40,895 nt of DNA from a virus, in IMG/VR virus record IMGVR_UViG_3300025421_000003, positions 1 through 40,895 of that record, one strand, 5' to 3'. Each line of letters starts with the position of its first letter. Positions within the stretch are counted from its first letter, which is position 1. Below are positions 6,140 through 12,604 of the stretch, piece by piece. A program made the translations under genes and the position numbers. The notes under the pieces are model-generated. The model saw only the letters and a list, made by a program, of their open reading frames with translations, ran no database searches and was not told where the DNA came from.

Positions 6140-6226
6140 GGGGAACCTTCGGAGATAGTCAATCCATTCCCCGTTTGACGCAGCTTGGCACCGCGCAGGT
6201 TCCCCGTCACCCCCGAAAGGACGGGG
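6140..6226. other. Nested inverted repeats in the convergent region
   Basis: GGGGAACCT (6140-6148) is a perfect inverted partner of AGGTTCCCC (6197-6205), 48 bp apart, enclosing the fourth 12-mer repeat. CCCCGTC (6202-6208) pairs with GACGGGG (6220-6226) as a second hairpin. Neither has a T-tract, so they are not typical terminators; secondary structure or protein binding is possible. No gene is seen in 6006-6295. Confidence 0.4.
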
Positions 6227-6295
6227 CTAGGCCAGAGAATCGTGTGAGAGGCCCCTAGAATCGTCTCTAAGGCTCTCAAATCTTGGTTGTGGGGG

Positions 6296-6649
6296 TTAGC
6301 CCCCGGCGTTACGGTATCCCGCAGCGAGCGTGCGTAGGCCATCCATCCGTGACTGACTGGCTCGCATGGCATCTCGGGCAGCGGTGAGAGCTCCTGCTGC
6401 GATGAGATGGGTGCGGAGTGCATCGGAGGTGTTGAGTGTCGCTCGATCCTCTACATCCCCGACCGTAAACTTGGTGTTGGAGACGGCAAACAGGTCCCGC
6501 TGCTTCATCCTGGCCTTGGCTATCGCGATCTTGTAGTCCGACTCCGCTTCTGCTGCATCGCCGGCGAGGGTAGCGATCTCCTCGGCAAGCTTGCCGATCT
6601 TCCTGCCCTCGGACTCAATAGCCTCGGCAACCTGGTTGTAACTAAGCAT
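6296..6649 (-). CDS. Coiled-coil phage protein of unknown function
   Basis: 117 aa, last gene of the leftward recombination/modification operon. The first 50 residues form a charged coiled coil (AIESEGRKIGKLAEEIATLA), followed by ADSDYKIA-like and DRATLNTSDALRTHL segments and a helical C-terminus. It resembles a family of phage proteins of about this length that accompany recombination genes and have no assigned function. AAGGAG precedes the ATG at 6649, which overlaps the upstream gene by 8 bases. The terminator at 6063-6093 lies downstream. Confidence 0.7.
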   Translation of the reverse strand: MLSYNQVAEAIESEGRKIGKLAEEIATLAGDAAEAESDYKIAIAKARMKQRDLFAVSNTKFTVGDVEDRATLNTSDALRTHLIAAGALTAARDAMRASQSRMDGLRTLAAGYRNAGG

Positions 6650-6980
6650 CGCGCTCCTTCCATAGCCTGATGAAGTCCTCTAGGGTCAGCACGACATACG
6701 ATCCTGCTGCACCCTTGCCCCGACGCTTGGCGACCACGATGCCATAGTCTGCCTTAGCGTTGACTCTCTCGGTCTCGGCCTCTCGCAGCCAACCGGAGAA
6801 GTCCAGGGTCTTGTGATTCTTGCACTCGATGACCAGCTCCGGCCCCATGCCGGTGATGTCGCCTTTGTCCAGCGTCCCGACAAGTGCTCGACGCTCGGCG
6901 TGAGGGTATCCGTTCTCGTTGAGGTAACGGACCACCTCGGTCTCAAAGGCAGTCCCCTTGATCTTGGGTCGGTTAGTCAT
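6642..6980 (-). CDS. PD-(D/E)XK nuclease, Holliday-junction-resolvase-like
   Basis: 112 aa. The motifs fit the Hjc/VSR-like restriction fold: an N-terminal Glu in GTAFETEVVRYLNENGY, GDITGMGPELVIECKNH holding the Asp and the ExK pair (E and K of IECKNH), and a Gln/Glu-containing helix. Length agrees with archaeal-type Hjc-like resolvases. The start ATG at 6980 (MTNRPKIKG) has GGGAG upstream and overlaps the HNH gene by 8 bases; a longer frame to 7049 lies within that gene and is rejected. It probably resolves branched replication or recombination intermediates before packaging. Confidence 0.75.
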   Translation of the reverse strand: MTNRPKIKGTAFETEVVRYLNENGYPHAERRALVGTLDKGDITGMGPELVIECKNHKTLDFSGWLREAETERVNAKADYGIVVAKRRGKGAAGSYVVLTLEDFIRLWKERDA

Positions 6981-7281
6981 CGTTCTCCCAACTGTGCCGT
7001 GCCAACCCCTCACGGTGGGCGTGGTCGGGGAAGTCCTCCACAAGTCCATTATGGAAGTCGCAGAGCAAGACTACGTTATCCATGTCAGTGATGCTGCCGC
7101 CACGGGATCGTTTCAGGATCTCATGGCCGTGGATCTGGCCGTAGCAACGGGTGTCCATGAACATTGGGGCTGAGCAATGCCAGGTGTCGGGAGGTCCGAA
7201 CCGCTCAATCATCGCAGCCTTGCGTTGTGCGTTCTCACGCCGGCGCTTGGAGCTGACTCGGTTGATGGAGCTACGCTTCAT
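6973..7281 (-). CDS. HNH endonuclease
   Basis: 102 aa. A basic N-terminus (MKRSSINRVSSKRRREN) is followed by a Cys pair region (WHCSAPMFMDTRC) and the HNH core HGHEILKRSRGG ... NVVLLCDFHNGLVEDFP, giving the His, Asn and His of the beta-beta-alpha-metal fold plus a further Cys. The ATG at 7281 overlaps the methyltransferase stop (ATGA). In phages such enzymes assist terminase or act as free-standing nucleases; here adjacency to a methyltransferase also suggests a restriction-like or self/non-self role. The function cannot be chosen from sequence alone. Confidence 0.8.
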   Translation of the reverse strand: MKRSSINRVSSKRRRENAQRKAAMIERFGPPDTWHCSAPMFMDTRCYGQIHGHEILKRSRGGSITDMDNVVLLCDFHNGLVEDFPDHAHREGLARHSWENDD

Positions 7282-7958
7282 GCCAGGTGCTCGATCAGGC
7301 GCTTGCCAACCCATTCGGTGTAGGCAGGCGGGATCGCCTCGCTGAGCTGCTTGATCGTTCCCCAATCCATCTGCATGAGCTCACGGCGCACGGGGATGGG
7401 CGGGGTGTAGCCACCCTTGCGGATCGCAGCCGCCTCCCTGGTCGGAGACCCACCACCGTAGACCCCGCCGATGAGCCAGCCTTCACGCTTCATCTCCTTG
7501 CAACGGCAGGGAGGAGGGTCGCCAAGCGGAATGTTGGACTCGAACAGACGGTGCCGCTTGAGGTGGAGCTTGGTGCCATCGGTATCGGTGGCGGTTAGAC
7601 CAAACATCGTGCCGCACAGGGTCACGGGGTTGTGCATCGGCGCACCGGGGACGTTCTCGATGACGTATGGCAAACGAGTTGCCTCCAACAGCTCACGCAC
7701 CGGCTCCATCAGGTCGGGGTACTCGACGCTGTGAGTGTGCTTGGTGATCGAGTACGACTGGCACGGGGGGCTGGCATGGATCGCATCGAACTTGAATACC
7801 AACCACGACTCGCGCAGGTACTTCAACGCATCGGCCTGGGTGAACGCAAACGGATAGTGCCGTTGGTTGTTGAGGTCCACGCCCTCAACCTTGAACCCTG
7901 CACGGTGGTATCCCATGCCGGCACCGCCAGCTCCGCAGAACAAATCAAGAATCTTCAT
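7278..7958 (-). CDS. dcm: DNA (cytosine-5) methyltransferase
   Basis: 226 aa. Motif I DLFCGAGGAGMG (5-16) binds S-adenosylmethionine; motif IV PPCQ (64-67) supplies the catalytic cysteine; motif VI ENV (101-103) and motif VIII RHRLFE follow; the C-terminal IPPAYTEWVGKRL resembles motif X. It is short for the family (typically 300-400 aa), with a compact target-recognition region of about 60 residues. The ATG at 7958 has GGAGGAG 6 nt upstream; a longer open frame to 8081 overlaps the upstream gene. Probably methylates phage DNA to evade host restriction; the target sequence is unknown. Confidence 0.88.
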   Translation of the reverse strand: MKILDLFCGAGGAGMGYHRAGFKVEGVDLNNQRHYPFAFTQADALKYLRESWLVFKFDAIHASPPCQSYSITKHTHSVEYPDLMEPVRELLEATRLPYVIENVPGAPMHNPVTLCGTMFGLTATDTDGTKLHLKRHRLFESNIPLGDPPPCRCKEMKREGWLIGGVYGGGSPTREAAAIRKGGYTPPIPVRRELMQMDWGTIKQLSEAIPPAYTEWVGKRLIEHLA

Positions 7959-8233
7959 CACTTCTCCTCCAAGATTGCACGACACGCCTGCTGCACGAAG
8001 CACAGGTGGGAGTTGCACCCGCCCTGCTCCTTGAAACAGATCCCGTTGCAGGCATCCTTCACCATCACCTCGGCCATCCACCTCGGGATCTCCACGGTCA
8101 CGGTGTCGGGCTTGTGCTTAGCCCGATGTGCTCGGGATCGGCAGGTGTCGGAACAGTAGATACGGGGTCGGCCTCGCAGCTCACGCCCGATGGTCTCTCC
8201 GCACACGGGGCAGTTGTCACCATCCAGCGTCAT
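7958..8233 (-). CDS. Zinc-finger protein
   Basis: 91 aa. The N-terminal CPVCGETIGRELRGRPR ... YCSDTCR is a CxxC...CxxxC zinc ribbon followed by a basic helix, as in small phage and actinobacterial nucleic-acid-binding proteins. The C-terminal half contains five further Cys (CNGICFKEQGGCNSHLC and a final QQACR). Stop overlaps the methyltransferase start (TGATG). The start at 8233 overlaps the upstream gene by 17 bases and has only a weak GGGGCA ribosome site; an ATG at 8245 is an alternative. Confidence 0.65.
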   Translation of the reverse strand: MTLDGDNCPVCGETIGRELRGRPRIYCSDTCRSRAHRAKHKPDTVTVEIPRWMAEVMVKDACNGICFKEQGGCNSHLCFVQQACRAILEEK

Positions 8234-8456
8234 AGTCTGCCCCATCGTCATCCAGGAAATCGTCGTAGATCGGCTCGGCGTGGCAGCCACAGTCGCAGGA
8301 CTCGCACTCGCACTCGTCCTCATGGCTGCACACATCGCCCTGCTCATCGACGTTCTCGGCCTCATCCACGCACGGGCAGTCCTCGCACCAGTCCGGTGCA
8401 ATCTCGCCAACGTGCATCAGGTCACGCCTGCTCATCCCATCGGGATAGTTACTCAT
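8217..8456 (-). CDS. Acidic Cys-rich protein
   Basis: 79 aa. It is extremely acidic and cysteine-rich: CEDCPC, then CSHEDECECESCDCGCH, then an Asp-rich tail. Ten cysteines and several His in under 50 residues suggest metal binding. GGAGGAGGAG lies upstream of the ATG at 8456. Overlaps both neighbours. No family recognised; a DNA-mimic or metal-storage role is speculative. Confidence 0.6.
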   Translation of the reverse strand: MSNYPDGMSRRDLMHVGEIAPDWCEDCPCVDEAENVDEQGDVCSHEDECECESCDCGCHAEPIYDDFLDDDGADYDAGW

Positions 8457-8574
8457 CTGTCTCCTCCTCCTTCAACGGTGTCATCCGGTTCCTGTTCTTG
8501 ATGCACCTATGGGCTGCTTCGATCATAAGCCCCTTCTGCACCAGGTTGCAATACGGGCAACGGAATGTCCTCAT
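8449..8574 (-). CDS. 41-aa zinc-finger microprotein
   Basis: MRTFRCPYCNLVQKGLMIEA then AHRC and a charged tail. CPYC plus a later His and Cys (HRC) gives a plausible C2HC zinc finger. The ATG at 8574 overlaps the upstream stop (ATGA) and the stop overlaps the next start by 8 bases. This continuity of overlaps on both sides is the main support for so short a gene. Confidence 0.6.
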   Translation of the reverse strand: MRTFRCPYCNLVQKGLMIEAAHRCIKNRNRMTPLKEEETDE

Positions 8575-8795
8575 GCTTCCAACTCTTCTAGCACCTGCCG
8601 CACCTCGCACTCCTCGTCACAGTCAGCGTGCTCCTGCTGCGAAAGCTCAATCAGGCGCTCCACAGCACCGATGCTCAGCGACTTGACGCGGATGGCGGTC
8701 ATCGCCTTGCCTCGCTTCACCATCTTCAAGCGGTAGAAGTAGTCCAAGGACTTGTGCTGGTAGTTCTCATCCACGTTCACAATCGGGGTGCTCAT
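8571..8795 (-). CDS. Small protein of unknown function
   Basis: 74 aa (MSTPIVNVDENYQHKSLDYF...). A basic central part (YRLKMVKRGKAMTAIRVKSL) is followed by an acidic helical C-terminus with two Cys (HADCDEECEVRQVLEELEA). GAGAGGC precedes the ATG, which overlaps the stop of the 51-aa upstream gene (ATGA). Possibly a regulator; no recognised domain. Confidence 0.6.
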   Translation of the reverse strand: MSTPIVNVDENYQHKSLDYFYRLKMVKRGKAMTAIRVKSLSIGAVERLIELSQQEHADCDEECEVRQVLEELEA

Positions 8796-8947
8796 GGGTG
8801 CCTCTCAATCCATTGAGTGATGGCACGCAGAACTAGGTCTGCGGCCTCAGCAAACTCAGCAAACGCCTTGTTCTGCTCCTCCAACTTGATGACTCTCAGT
8901 TGGAGCTTGATCCAGTCATCATCGCTCAGTGTGTCTAGGACGCTCAC
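8792..8947 (-). CDS. 51-aa helical protein, GTG start
   Basis: Translated from GTG at 8947: MSVLDTLSDDDWIKLQLRVI..., ending AITQWIERHP. It is a single amphipathic helix with heptad-like spacing. The GTG overlaps the upstream TGA (GTGA) and GAGGGC precedes it; the stop overlaps the next ATG. A conventional ATG search would miss it. Function unknown; a coiled-coil partner is plausible. Confidence 0.55.
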   Translation of the reverse strand: MSVLDTLSDDDWIKLQLRVIKLEEQNKAFAEFAEAADLVLRAITQWIERHP

Positions 8948-9183
8948 TTGCCCTCCAACGGTCGATCTAGCCCGTCAAGTTCACGCAGCGCATCCATCAG
9001 GCGGGCAAGTTCAGCGCCTTCCATGAAACCAGGATTCCCGATTGAGGAAACGAAGTCTCTCGCTGCCTTCACGACTGCACTTTTCAGGGAGTTCGTGTCG
9101 CGTATCTTCGGGAGTGGGTCGGTGCAGATGTGGCCGGTGCCGTTGTGCCAACGGTTGCAATCGGGGCAATGGTAGAGAGTCAT
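8944..9183 (-). CDS. Small zinc-ribbon protein
   Basis: 79 aa. The N-terminus MTLYHCPDCNRWHNGTGHIC has CxxC plus a His-x-Cys, a compact zinc finger; the remainder is helical (SAVVKAARDFVSSIGNPGF). GGGAGAAGC precedes the ATG at 9183, which overlaps the upstream stop (ATGA); a longer frame to 9219 was rejected because it runs into that gene. Function unknown. Confidence 0.6.
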   Translation of the reverse strand: MTLYHCPDCNRWHNGTGHICTDPLPKIRDTNSLKSAVVKAARDFVSSIGNPGFMEGAELARLMDALRELDGLDRPLEGK

Positions 9184-9470
9184 TGCTTCTCCCAAGGTGT
9201 TTGCTGTGTGAGGAAACACACCGATTCAGTGAACTTCTGCTTTGTTGCCGATGTTGCACGCTTCACGTCACCAGCGTGCGTGGTGTGCTTGACAACACTT
9301 GACTCGCTCATCGCACCCCTACCCTTCTGATCGGTCGCGCCGCTCTGAACCCCTCCCCGTCTGGAACGGTTCGTGATACTTGACCGTTCGTCGGCCTCGT
9401 ACTCTGCCGTTCGTCCGTACTTCACTGCGGCAGTGAACATCGAAAGATCGTGAAGGTTGTGTTGGCTCAT
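9180..9470 (-). CDS. Polar protein of unknown function
   Basis: 96 aa (MSQHNLHDLSMFTAAVKYGR...). It is Ser/Thr/Arg-rich and probably largely disordered, with one late Cys. GGAGACGAAGCG precedes the ATG at 9470, which overlaps the upstream stop (ATGA). An internal ATG at 9311 (MSESSVVKHTT) could also start a 43-aa form. The overlap chain supports it as a gene, but its composition is unremarkable. Confidence 0.5.
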   Translation of the reverse strand: MSQHNLHDLSMFTAAVKYGRTAEYEADERSSITNRSRRGGVQSGATDQKGRGAMSESSVVKHTTHAGDVKRATSATKQKFTESVCFLTQQTPWEKQ

Positions 9471-9655
9471 CGCTTCGTCTCCAGCGCTGCTCGAAGCGCC
9501 GCATCGAGTTCGAGTTCGTGCGGCCTGTCCTCTGCCGGGTAGTAACGGTGGAGCGCCTCTGCTGACTCACGGCTGAGGGTGATGGTCACGCAATCGCAGT
9601 CGCCGTTGTCGTGGGCCTGCTGTGCGACGTTGCGGATCTTGTCGGCTCGGCTCAT
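9467..9655 (-). CDS. Small protein sharing a domain with its upstream neighbour
   Basis: 62 aa. The C-terminal 40 residues (VTITLSRESAEALHRYY ... LDAALRAALETKR) align with the end of the next gene upstream (VTITISREDAERWASDD ... VDKAIRAALEGER), so the two are tandem paralogous domains. The N-terminus contains DCDC. AGAGGGGGAGCG precedes the ATG at 9655, which overlaps the upstream stop. Function unknown. Confidence 0.6.
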   Translation of the reverse strand: MSRADKIRNVAQQAHDNGDCDCVTITLSRESAEALHRYYPAEDRPHELELDAALRAALETKR

Positions 9656-10158
9656 CGCTCCCCCTCTAGTGCTGCTCGGATGGCTTTATCAACGGGTCCC
9701 CAAGCAGTTGCGTGAATGTGATCGTCGTCGCTCGCCCACCGCTCGGCGTCCTCACGGCTGATCGTGATGGTCACGGTGCCGCTACGTTCCACCCCGCTTT
9801 CGGGGTGTGTTGCAGTAGCGAAACTTGAGCCAGCGTCAAGTTTCGTTACACTTGGCTGCTTGTCGGCAATCTCGGACACGAGGTTGATGTACGACGATTC
9901 GGACACGTTCAAGCTGACGAAACGGGTAAGTACATCCACATCGTTGTCCTGTGAGCAAGCGGTCACTTGCGTACCCTGAGAGGTACTGTTCTGGCTCAGA
10001 CCGTCCTGGGTGCTGTCTGGCACCTCGCAATCACACACCATGCAGTAGTCGGGGGTGTGGTCCCCCGCACCGTGGCCGCAGATGCGACAAGTGTTGTTGA
10101 TGATGTCGATGACATCCGGCGACAGGTGGAAATAGGAACCGATCTCGGCGTCACTCAC
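9652..10158 (-). CDS. Two-part protein: Cys-rich N-terminus and duplicated C-terminal domain
   Basis: 168 aa from GTG at 10158 (MVSDAEIGSYFHLSPD...). Near the N-terminus CRICGHGAGDHTPDYCMVCDC forms a probable zinc-binding cluster; a polar middle follows; the last 45 residues match the C-terminal domain of the 62-aa neighbour. GAGAGGG lies about 6 nt upstream of the tandem GTG codons (10161 and 10158). An ATG at 10191 lies further inside the upstream gene and has no obvious ribosome site. Function unknown. Confidence 0.6.
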   Translation of the reverse strand: MSDAEIGSYFHLSPDVIDIINNTCRICGHGAGDHTPDYCMVCDCEVPDSTQDGLSQNSTSQGTQVTACSQDNDVDVLTRFVSLNVSESSYINLVSEIADKQPSVTKLDAGSSFATATHPESGVERSGTVTITISREDAERWASDDDHIHATAWGPVDKAIRAALEGER

Positions 10159-10495
10159 CACGGAGATCCCTCTCAAGCTTGGCCTTCTCACGGGTCAGGT
10201 ACTCATCGTCCTGGCCCTGAGCGATGCGGTCCTCAATCTCCTCCAACGCCTCGATCGCAGCAGCGTAGGCAAGGCTCGGACCGTCGCCGGGGATGGTGTC
10301 GTAGAGTGACGTACCCTCGGCGTACTCAATGCCGTAGCCCCCAGCGTGCTCACGGAAGATCCGGTAGTCCTTCCGCACGATGACGGTGCAGGTCTCCTTC
10401 CCCCACGGGAACTCCTTCCAGTAGAGGACTTCACCGCCCTCCTTGTGGAAACCGAGCTCCTCGATCTCCTGTGCAAGTTGCTTCATGTAGCCCAC
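10151..10495 (-). CDS. Protein of unknown function, first gene after promoter
   Basis: 114 aa from GTG at 10495 (MGYMKQLAQEIEELGFHKEG...). This start follows AAGGGAGA by 5 nt; the ATG codons at 10525 and 10552 lie in or before the promoter. The middle is beta-rich (VLYWKEFPWGKETCTVIV) and the C-terminus is a long helix (AAIEALEEIEDRIAQGQDDE). It heads the transcript from the promoter at 10524-10552. No family recognised. Confidence 0.65.
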   Translation of the reverse strand: MGYMKQLAQEIEELGFHKEGGEVLYWKEFPWGKETCTVIVRKDYRIFREHAGGYGIEYAEGTSLYDTIPGDGPSLAYAAAIEALEEIEDRIAQGQDDEYLTREKAKLERDLRGE

Positions 10496-10523
10496 GATTA
10501 TCTCCCTTGGTAGTGGTGCTGTC

Positions 10524-10552
10524 ATTGAATCATGGATTACGTTTCGTGTCAA
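10524..10552 (-). promoter_or_regulatory. Strong sigma70-like leftward promoter
   Basis: On the minus strand TTGACA (10552-10547) is separated by 17 bp from TTCAAT (10529-10524), with TGA just before the -10, an extended -10 feature. The -35 overlaps the whiB stop codon. Transcription would start near 10517, leaving about 22 nt before the GTG at 10495, with AAGGGAGA in between. It is the best consensus match I found in the window. Confidence 0.7.
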
Positions 10553-11127
10553 CCATCAATATCAATGTTGTTGGCGATCAGCGTCGTCAACTCCATCAGC
10601 TTCTCGGTCGGTGTTCCCTTGGCCTTCTCCACCAACTTCGCTCGGTAGGCTTTGACTTCCTCGGTGGGCTGGTTCTCGTTGCGTTGCAGGGAGCGGCGAA
10701 TGTCGGCACGCTCACGGTGGTCCGTCCCACCCCAAATGCCACGCTCAAAGGAATCCAGGGCCATCTTCAAGCACTGTTCCCTCACGGGACAACGGTTGCA
10801 GTACGACAGCGCCTCCTCCTTGAAAACTTTGCTGGCCTCACTAGACACCGAGCGTGGTCCCGTCGAGGTCTCGTCGTAGGGAAAGAAGATGTTGATGTCC
10901 ACCCCCTTGCAGGCTGCCTCATCCTGCCAATCCAATGCCCCTGACTGTGCTGGCCCGCTTCGATGGTCCACGACAACCGTGCGTCGGCTGTCGGCAGTCT
11001 TGTTACGGATCAGCGCAGCAGCCTCCTTGCACGAGTCACACCGGCACTTCTTCCGGTGGTACATATGCGACGTACCGATCTTGTGGTACGGAGCGGAGCA
11101 GTCGGGGTTGTCACAGCAAGACTTCAT
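10549..11127 (-). CDS. whiB: WhiB-family regulator with Cys/His-rich N-terminal extension
   Basis: 192 aa. The WhiB domain occupies about 66-150: C73, C110, C113 and C119 are the four iron-sulfur ligands, followed by the G(I/V)WGG turn at 130-134 and a basic tail (HRERADIRRSLQR). WhiB proteins are actinobacterial [4Fe-4S] transcription factors that bind the primary sigma factor. Residues 1-35 add a second cluster (CCDNPDC ... HRKKCRCDSC) with seven cysteines, not part of standard WhiB. GAGGAGG precedes the ATG at 11127, which overlaps the upstream stop. It is likely to redirect host or phage transcription. Confidence 0.9.
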   Translation of the reverse strand: MKSCCDNPDCSAPYHKIGTSHMYHRKKCRCDSCKEAAALIRNKTADSRRTVVVDHRSGPAQSGALDWQDEAACKGVDINIFFPYDETSTGPRSVSSEASKVFKEEALSYCNRCPVREQCLKMALDSFERGIWGGTDHRERADIRRSLQRNENQPTEEVKAYRAKLVEKAKGTPTEKLMELTTLIANNIDIDG

Positions 11128-11462
11128 CCCCCCTCCTCGTCTAGCAGGATGCAGGCGATGATGGCGTAGGAGGCAAGGTCGATCAGGGAATCCCGTGCGC
11201 TCTCGTTCTCCAACTTGCCATTCTCGATCAAGCTCTGCAACCGGATGATCTTGTCGTTGGCACGGATCATGGTCCCGATCCAGGGCGAGATCCCCCACCC
11301 TGCACTCGCACGGACGTTGGCAAGAAAGTCATCTCCCGTGCCGTAGTCCGCAGACTTCCTCTCATGCGTTGCCTTCAACTCCGCAAGGATCTTGTGGAAT
11401 CGAGGGTCGCCCTTCTGCGAGGGGGGCATGTAGAACTTCTCGTCGTTGTAATACTCGCTCAT
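11124..11462 (-). CDS. DUF1599/MazG-like helical protein
   Basis: 112 aa. The segment HERKSADYGTGDDFLANVR, then IGTMIRANDKIIRLQSL and ESARDSLIDLASYAIIA, resembles the DUF1599-type nucleotide-modification-associated proteins, all-alpha relatives of MazG/dUTPase pyrophosphatases: an E..xDYG motif, an R..DK..RL helix and an acidic D..DLA.Y helix. Such proteins are predicted to act on nucleotides; the substrate is unknown. The ATG at 11462 overlaps the ssb stop (ATGA). The assignment rests on motif pattern only. Confidence 0.55.
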   Translation of the reverse strand: MSEYYNDEKFYMPPSQKGDPRFHKILAELKATHERKSADYGTGDDFLANVRASAGWGISPWIGTMIRANDKIIRLQSLIENGKLENESARDSLIDLASYAIIACILLDEEGG

Positions 11463-11785
11463 CCGAGACCCCAACGCAGGTTCATCCCCACCTCCTGAGC
11501 GATCAGCTCATGGGACTTGACGGTCTCACCCTGCTTGTTCGTGTACTCGGTGGGCTGCAACTCACCCACGACGATGAGGGACGAACCCTTCGAGGTGCAA
11601 GATGCGAACTGCTCGGCCAGTGCGCCGAACACCTTGAGGTCGCACCAGATCGGAACCGAGGTCCACTCCCCGTCCACCTTCTTGCGCACCTCGATGGCGA
11701 ACCCGACTCCGCACCAGGCGTTGCCTGCCTCCGAGAAACGAAGGGCAGGGTCATCCCCGAGACGACCGATGTATGTGTTCTGCAT
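11459..11785 (-). CDS. ssb: Single-stranded DNA-binding protein
   Basis: 108 aa, an OB-fold SSB: MQNTYIGRLGDDPALRFSEA, IWCDLKVFGALAEQF, KGSSLIVVGELQPTEYTN and the closing IAQEVGMNLRWG follow the family pattern throughout. It is shorter than host SSB (about 160-180 aa) and lacks the acidic C-terminal tail that recruits host partners. AAGGAG precedes the ATG at 11785; an ATG 13 codons earlier has no such site. It sits with ERF and the exonuclease, so it probably serves recombination-dependent replication. Confidence 0.88.
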   Translation of the reverse strand: MQNTYIGRLGDDPALRFSEAGNAWCGVGFAIEVRKKVDGEWTSVPIWCDLKVFGALAEQFASCTSKGSSLIVVGELQPTEYTNKQGETVKSHELIAQEVGMNLRWGLG

Positions 11786-11795
11786 TTCTCTCTCC

Positions 11796-11882
11796 TTACT
11801 TGGCGATTTCGATGGCAACGGCAACCAAGACGGTGCCGATGATGATGATGGATGCTGCGAGTGCGACGAAGAACCGCTCCAT
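11796..11882 (-). CDS. 28-aa single-helix membrane peptide
   Basis: It begins MERFFVALAASIIIIGTVLV and ends AIEIAK, almost entirely one transmembrane helix. The ATG at 11882 overlaps the ERF stop (TAATG) and its own stop lies 10 bases before the ssb start, so it fills the only gap in this operon exactly. A membrane peptide between two ssDNA-handling proteins is unexpected. It is below usual gene-calling length; the coupling and clean hydrophobic pattern support it. Confidence 0.5.
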   Translation of the reverse strand: MERFFVALAASIIIIGTVLVAVAIEIAK

Positions 11883-12604
11883 TAGAACGGCCTCTCATCG
11901 TGCGAGCCGGGGAAGGCGTCTGCGATCTTGTTCATCGTCCCCGACTGCGGTGCCTGAGTGAGCTTGGTGGCGGCGGCGAAAGCGGCGGCGACCTGCTTCT
12001 CACTGAGGAACTTGAACTTCTCACCCTTGCCGTGGATGTCCGTCAGCATCTCGGACGCACCAGGATGCTTTGCTCCCTCAGCGATGGTCGCCCAACGGCT
12101 GTCCTCCAAGGCGTTGATCTTGCCGGCTGGGGGTGCCTGCTTGTTGGCAGCGACGGTTGACCGTGCCTGCTCGATGTGCGGAGCAGGGTCGGCGTGCTTG
12201 GGCTTGATCGTCGGCATCCCCGAGCCGGCGTTGCCATCGTCATCGTCGTCGGCCACCAGACCAAGGACGCTCATGTACGAGTAGCGACGGGCGTAGGTGA
12301 CTGCCGATCCCTGTCCCTGCGGGTCGCTCTTGACCAAGTGCAGGCGCATGGCGTGGGCGATGTACTGCCCCGACTCATGCAGCAGGTAGGTGGTCATCGT
12401 GTCGTTGTCACCCTCCACGCTGATGTGCTGCGAGATCGACAGCCCATGCTTGTTGAGGATGGGCGATGCCACCGCAATCACCACCGGCAGACCGGCGTAC
12501 TTGCTCTTGAAGAACGGATTGGCACTGTCCTTCGGGATGGCGGTGAACTCTGTCTGCGCTGCACACAGGGCCTTCGCCAGTTCGTTGATGCTCTCACTCT
12601 GCAT
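11882..12604 (-). CDS. erf: ERF-family single-strand annealing protein
   Basis: 240 aa. The N-terminal 130 residues carry the ERF signature: INELAKALCAAQTEF, then NPFFKSKYAGLPVVIAVASP, then GSAVTYARRYSYMSVLGLVA. ERF proteins anneal complementary single strands in phage recombination, as in P22. The C-terminal 110 residues are polar, with DDDDDGNAGSG and a helical segment (ASEMLTDIHGKGEKFKFLSE) and end DERPF, an acidic-aromatic tip. The start overlaps the upstream stop (TAATG) and GGAGGAG precedes it. It works with the exonuclease and SSB encoded on either side. Confidence 0.88.
   Translation of the reverse strand: MQSESINELAKALCAAQTEFTAIPKDSANPFFKSKYAGLPVVIAVASPILNKHGLSISQHISVEGDNDTMTTYLLHESGQYIAHAMRLHLVKSDPQGQGSAVTYARRYSYMSVLGLVADDDDDGNAGSGMPTIKPKHADPAPHIEQARSTVAANKQAPPAGKINALEDSRWATIAEGAKHPGASEMLTDIHGKGEKFKFLSEKQVAAAFAAATKLTQAPQSGTMNKIADAFPGSHDERPF

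Larger units (their letters stand above)
6007..6195. repeat. Four copies of the 12-mer CTTGGCACCGCG
   Basis: Exact copies lie at 6007-6018, 6102-6113, 6117-6128 and 6184-6195, all in the same orientation, in the convergent intergenic region. The first copy pairs with GGTGCTAAG just downstream to form a 9-bp hairpin with one G-U. The second and third are 15 bp apart. Direct repeats of this size and grouping resemble iterons or centromere-like protein-binding sites; the ParB-like gene lies in the adjacent operon. Confidence 0.65.

Noticed and set aside
6007-6226. CRISPR array
   Set aside because: The repeats are 12 bp and irregularly spaced (15, 67, 95 bp), without spacer-like units or cas operon; the Cas4-like nuclease at 12900 belongs to the ERF recombination operon.
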